NCBI GenBank assembly: GCA_904397185.1
Contig: CAJFOL010000054.1
Location: 1 to 8,297, forward strand
Direction of reading: 5' to 3'
Length of the DNA stretch: 8,297 bases
Source: an uncultured Clostridia bacterium
GTDB taxonomy: Bacteria > Bacillota > Clostridia > Christensenellales > UBA1242
The notes under the pieces are model-generated. The model did no database searches. It saw nothing but the letters and a program-made list of their open reading frames with translations, and was not told the origin of the DNA. Position numbers and translations under genes: made by a program. Each line of letters opens with the position of its first letter. The stretch's first letter is position 1. Shown here in pieces: positions 6,833-8,297 of this stretch.

Positions 6833-7606
6833 ATGAAACTACAAAATTTTGTTTCGGTTGAAGATTTTCAAAGGTTACATATAGCACTCGGTTGGAAGGT
6901 TTTAGATAATCTTGCGGTTAAAAAAGCACTAGAAAATTCTATGCTGGTTGTGTCGGCGGTTGAAGAAGGCAAAACTATCGGTATGGCTAGAATTATTGGC
7001 GATGGCTATACGCATGGATTCCTTTGTGATGTAATGGTTCTGCCCGACTTTCAAGGTCGTGGGGTTGGAAAACTTCTTGTACAAAATCTTATGGAAAGAT
7101 TGCAAGAATATGTCAACAAGAACTGCGACGAATTTATGGTAGAACTTACCCCTACAAAGAACAACGCCTCATTTTATGTAAAATGTGGGTTTAAGCACAA
7201 ACCTGAGGAAATGGAGGGATGCTATCTATGGCTAAAAAATCAAAATATTTATGATAAGCAAAGCAAAAAATATGTTATGCATTTAAAATCTTCTCCATTT
7301 GAAAGTATTAAAAACGGACATAAAACAATTGAAATGCGTCTTAATGATGAAAAAAGACAAATCTTAAAAAATGGCGACATTATTATTTTTGTAAATGATG
7401 ATGACAATCTTAAAATTATAAAAACAAAGATAAAATCACTCCACCCTTTCAAAAATTTTGAAGAACTTTATTCTCATTTTGACAAGTCTAAACTTGGCTA
7501 CAAGAAAAACGAGATGGCAAGTCCTGATGATATGAGCAAATATTACTCAAAAGAAAACATTGAGAAATATGGCGTTCTTGGCATTGAAATTGAAGTAATA
7601 GAATAA
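6833..7606 (+). CDS. GNAT N-acetyltransferase fused to an ASCH domain
   Basis: Protein of 257 residues with two domains. Residues 1-138 form a GNAT acetyltransferase: strands around MLVVSAVEEGKTIGMARIIG (37-56), CDVMVLPDF (65-73), the acetyl-CoA pyrophosphate loop QGRGVGK (74-80, matching Q/R-x-x-G-x-G), and the late motif NNASFYVKCGF (110-120) with the usual Tyr. It should transfer acetyl from acetyl-CoA to an amine; the substrate cannot be read from sequence. Residues about 148-257 match the ASCH fold: MHLKSSPFESIKNGHKTIEMRL, then the strand GDIIIFVN (181-188), and the KYGVLGIEIE C-terminus. ASCH domains are related to PUA and are proposed to bind RNA; one member, YqfB, hydrolyses N4-acetylcytidine. 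Here the position matching the YqfB catalytic Thr24 is Glu167, while Lys164 is kept. The start has AAGGAGA overlapping the previous stop. The gene is last in the operon, followed by a terminator 58 bases on. Confidence 0.93.
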   Translation: MKLQNFVSVEDFQRLHIALGWKVLDNLAVKKALENSMLVVSAVEEGKTIGMARIIGDGYTHGFLCDVMVLPDFQGRGVGKLLVQNLMERLQEYVNKNCDEFMVELTPTKNNASFYVKCGFKHKPEEMEGCYLWLKNQNIYDKQSKKYVMHLKSSPFESIKNGHKTIEMRLNDEKRQILKNGDIIIFVNDDDNLKIIKTKIKSLHPFKNFEELYSHFDKSKLGYKKNEMASPDDMSKYYSKENIEKYGVLGIEIEVIE

Positions 7607-7664
7607 AATTATATTTTTTACTATAAATTTTATCTTAATTTGTAATTTTCATCTTCAAATAATA

Positions 7665-7698
7665 AAAAATGCAAGAGGTTTTATGCCCTTGCATTTTT
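7665..7698. terminator. Bidirectional rho-independent terminator between convergent genes
   Basis: AAAAATGCAAG (7665-7675) pairs perfectly with CTTGCATTTTT (7688-7698); two further G-C pairs can form above a bulged A. T5 follows the core stem on the plus strand and T6 on the minus strand, as part of the outer stem. It serves the GNAT-ASCH gene (stop 58 bases upstream) and the Hsp20 gene (stop about 100 bases away on the other strand). Confidence 0.85.
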
Positions 7699-7723
7699 CG
7701 TTTAAATTAAATAAAATTTGACA

Positions 7724-7798
7724 TTTTTTCGATTTTTGACTGTTTTTTCGTGTTTTTTGCAGATTTTTAAGCAAAAATTCAGAAATTATTGTCAAAAA
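7724..7798. other. Helically phased T/A-tracts, probable bent DNA
   Basis: Runs of 5-6 T begin at 7724, 7733, 7743, 7753 and 7764, followed by A5 at 7773 and A5 at 7794. Steps between the first six are 9, 10, 10, 11 and 9 bases, close to one helical turn, the arrangement known to give intrinsic curvature. It lies just past the Hsp20 stop codon, between that gene and the terminator. Confidence 0.6.
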
Positions 7799-8257
7799 TT
7801 ATTTAATTTCAATGCGGTTTGAACCGTCAACTTTCTTTTGCTCCTTTGGAAGAACGATTTTTAGCATACCATTATCTAGACTTGCCTCAACGTCCTCTTT
7901 CTTAACATCACCTACATAGAATGAACGGCTGAAACTGCCATAACTACGTTCTTTTCTGATATAATTTTCTTTCTTGTCATCGTAGTTGTGTTCTCTCTTT
8001 GCAGTTACTGTCAAGTATCCATCTTTTAAGTCAAGATTGATATCCTTTTTGTCAAAGCCAGGCATCTCAATCTCAAGTGTATAATCTTTCTCCCCTTCCT
8101 TGACATCTGTTCTCATTATATTATTCATTCTGTTGAAGTCCTTTCTGTTGAACATAGGATATCCCAAGAAGTCATCAAAGAATGGCTCAAAGATATCAAG
8201 TGGTTCGCGGTTGCCTTTCCCACCTACTGTTAAATCAAATTTATCATTATTTTTCAT
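7799..8257 (-). CDS. Small heat-shock protein, Hsp20 (alpha-crystallin) family
   Basis: ATP-independent holdase chaperone of 152 residues that binds unfolding proteins in the cytoplasm as an oligomer. The N-terminal arm (1-47) has Phe-rich segments (LDIFEPFFDDFLGYPMF, 20-36), as is usual for substrate binding. The alpha-crystallin domain spans about 48-140: MRTDVKEGEKDYTLEIEMPGF opening, DGYLTVTAKRE (79-89), the SYGSFSRSF stretch (105-113) and the hallmark A-x-x-x-n-G-x-L (A125 to L132) followed by KIVLPK. The C-terminal I-x-I oligomerisation motif is I149-E-I151. The length is typical. The ATG at 8257 has GGGAGGT about 5 bases upstream. It is convergent with the GNAT-ASCH operon and apparently monocistronic. 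No CIRCE element is seen, but upstream sequence ends with the window. Confidence 0.97.
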   Translation of the reverse strand: MKNNDKFDLTVGGKGNREPLDIFEPFFDDFLGYPMFNRKDFNRMNNIMRTDVKEGEKDYTLEIEMPGFDKKDINLDLKDGYLTVTAKREHNYDDKKENYIRKERSYGSFSRSFYVGDVKKEDVEASLDNGMLKIVLPKEQKKVDGSNRIEIK

Positions 8258-8297
8258 AATTTACCTCCCTGCATTTTTTAAATGCAAGCATATTATA
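8258..8297 (-). promoter_or_regulatory. Hsp20 leader: -10 box and hairpin before the ribosome binding site
   Basis: On the minus strand a perfect TATAAT (8297-8292) sits at the window edge; its -35 would lie outside. About 5 bases on comes TGCATTT-AAA-AAATGCA (8286-8270), a perfect 7-bp hairpin touching the GGGAGGT Shine-Dalgarno (8268-8262). If the -10 is used, the transcript starts near 8285 and begins with this hairpin, with a leader of about 28 bases. It may stabilise the mRNA 5' end or modulate ribosome access. Confidence 0.5.

Noticed and set aside
6833..7606. GNAT-ASCH fusion as an artefact of a lost stop between two genes
   Set aside because: The linker (about residues 139-147) is short, in frame and free of an internal ribosome binding site; M149 opens the ASCH part but has no AGGAGG-like sequence before it.
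7603..7633. ATAAAATT/AATTTTAT inverted repeat after the GNAT-ASCH stop
   Set aside because: The stem is AT-only with a long loop; the stronger GC-containing hairpin at 7665-7698 is the likely terminator.

Overview
This is a low-GC bacterial chromosomal segment, most like an uncultured member of the Bacillota (Clostridia-like). The evidence is AT-rich coding sequence, strong AGGAGG-type ribosome binding sites, a near-consensus sigma-A promoter, TAA at every visible stop, a Gram-positive-type valyl-tRNA synthetase and a BspA-type leucine-rich repeat protein. No phage, IS, CRISPR, tRNA or rRNA sequence is evident.

Layout. Positions 1-39 hold the possible end of a plus-strand gene, followed by a short spacer with hairpins, one of which is the terminator of the minus-strand operon. 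That operon (3638 to 182) encodes valyl-tRNA synthetase (valS) and, 13 bases downstream, a six-helix membrane protein resembling the YjdF/DUF2238 family. A 342-base divergent intergenic region (3639-3980) carries a TAGATT-rich tandem array with four overlapping TATAAT boxes on the valS side and a clear sigma-A promoter on the other side. The plus-strand operon (3981-7606) has three genes: an 856-residue cytoplasmic LRR protein with a C-terminal part that looks like a degenerate GNAT fold, a 77-residue coiled-coil protein, and a GNAT acetyltransferase fused to an ASCH domain. It converges on a minus-strand Hsp20 small heat-shock gene (8257-7799), across a bidirectional terminator and a run of helically phased T-tracts.

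How the genes work together. valS is housekeeping; its membrane-protein partner is uncharacterised. The plus-strand operon is the most interesting part: a repeat-rich recognition protein, a small helical protein and an acetyltransferase fused to a putative RNA-binding or nucleoside-binding domain are driven from one strong promoter with tight spacing. No function can be assigned from sequence alone, but the gene set looks like an uncharacterised sensor/modifier module. Hsp20 is a separate chaperone unit whose leader begins with a small hairpin next to the ribosome binding site.
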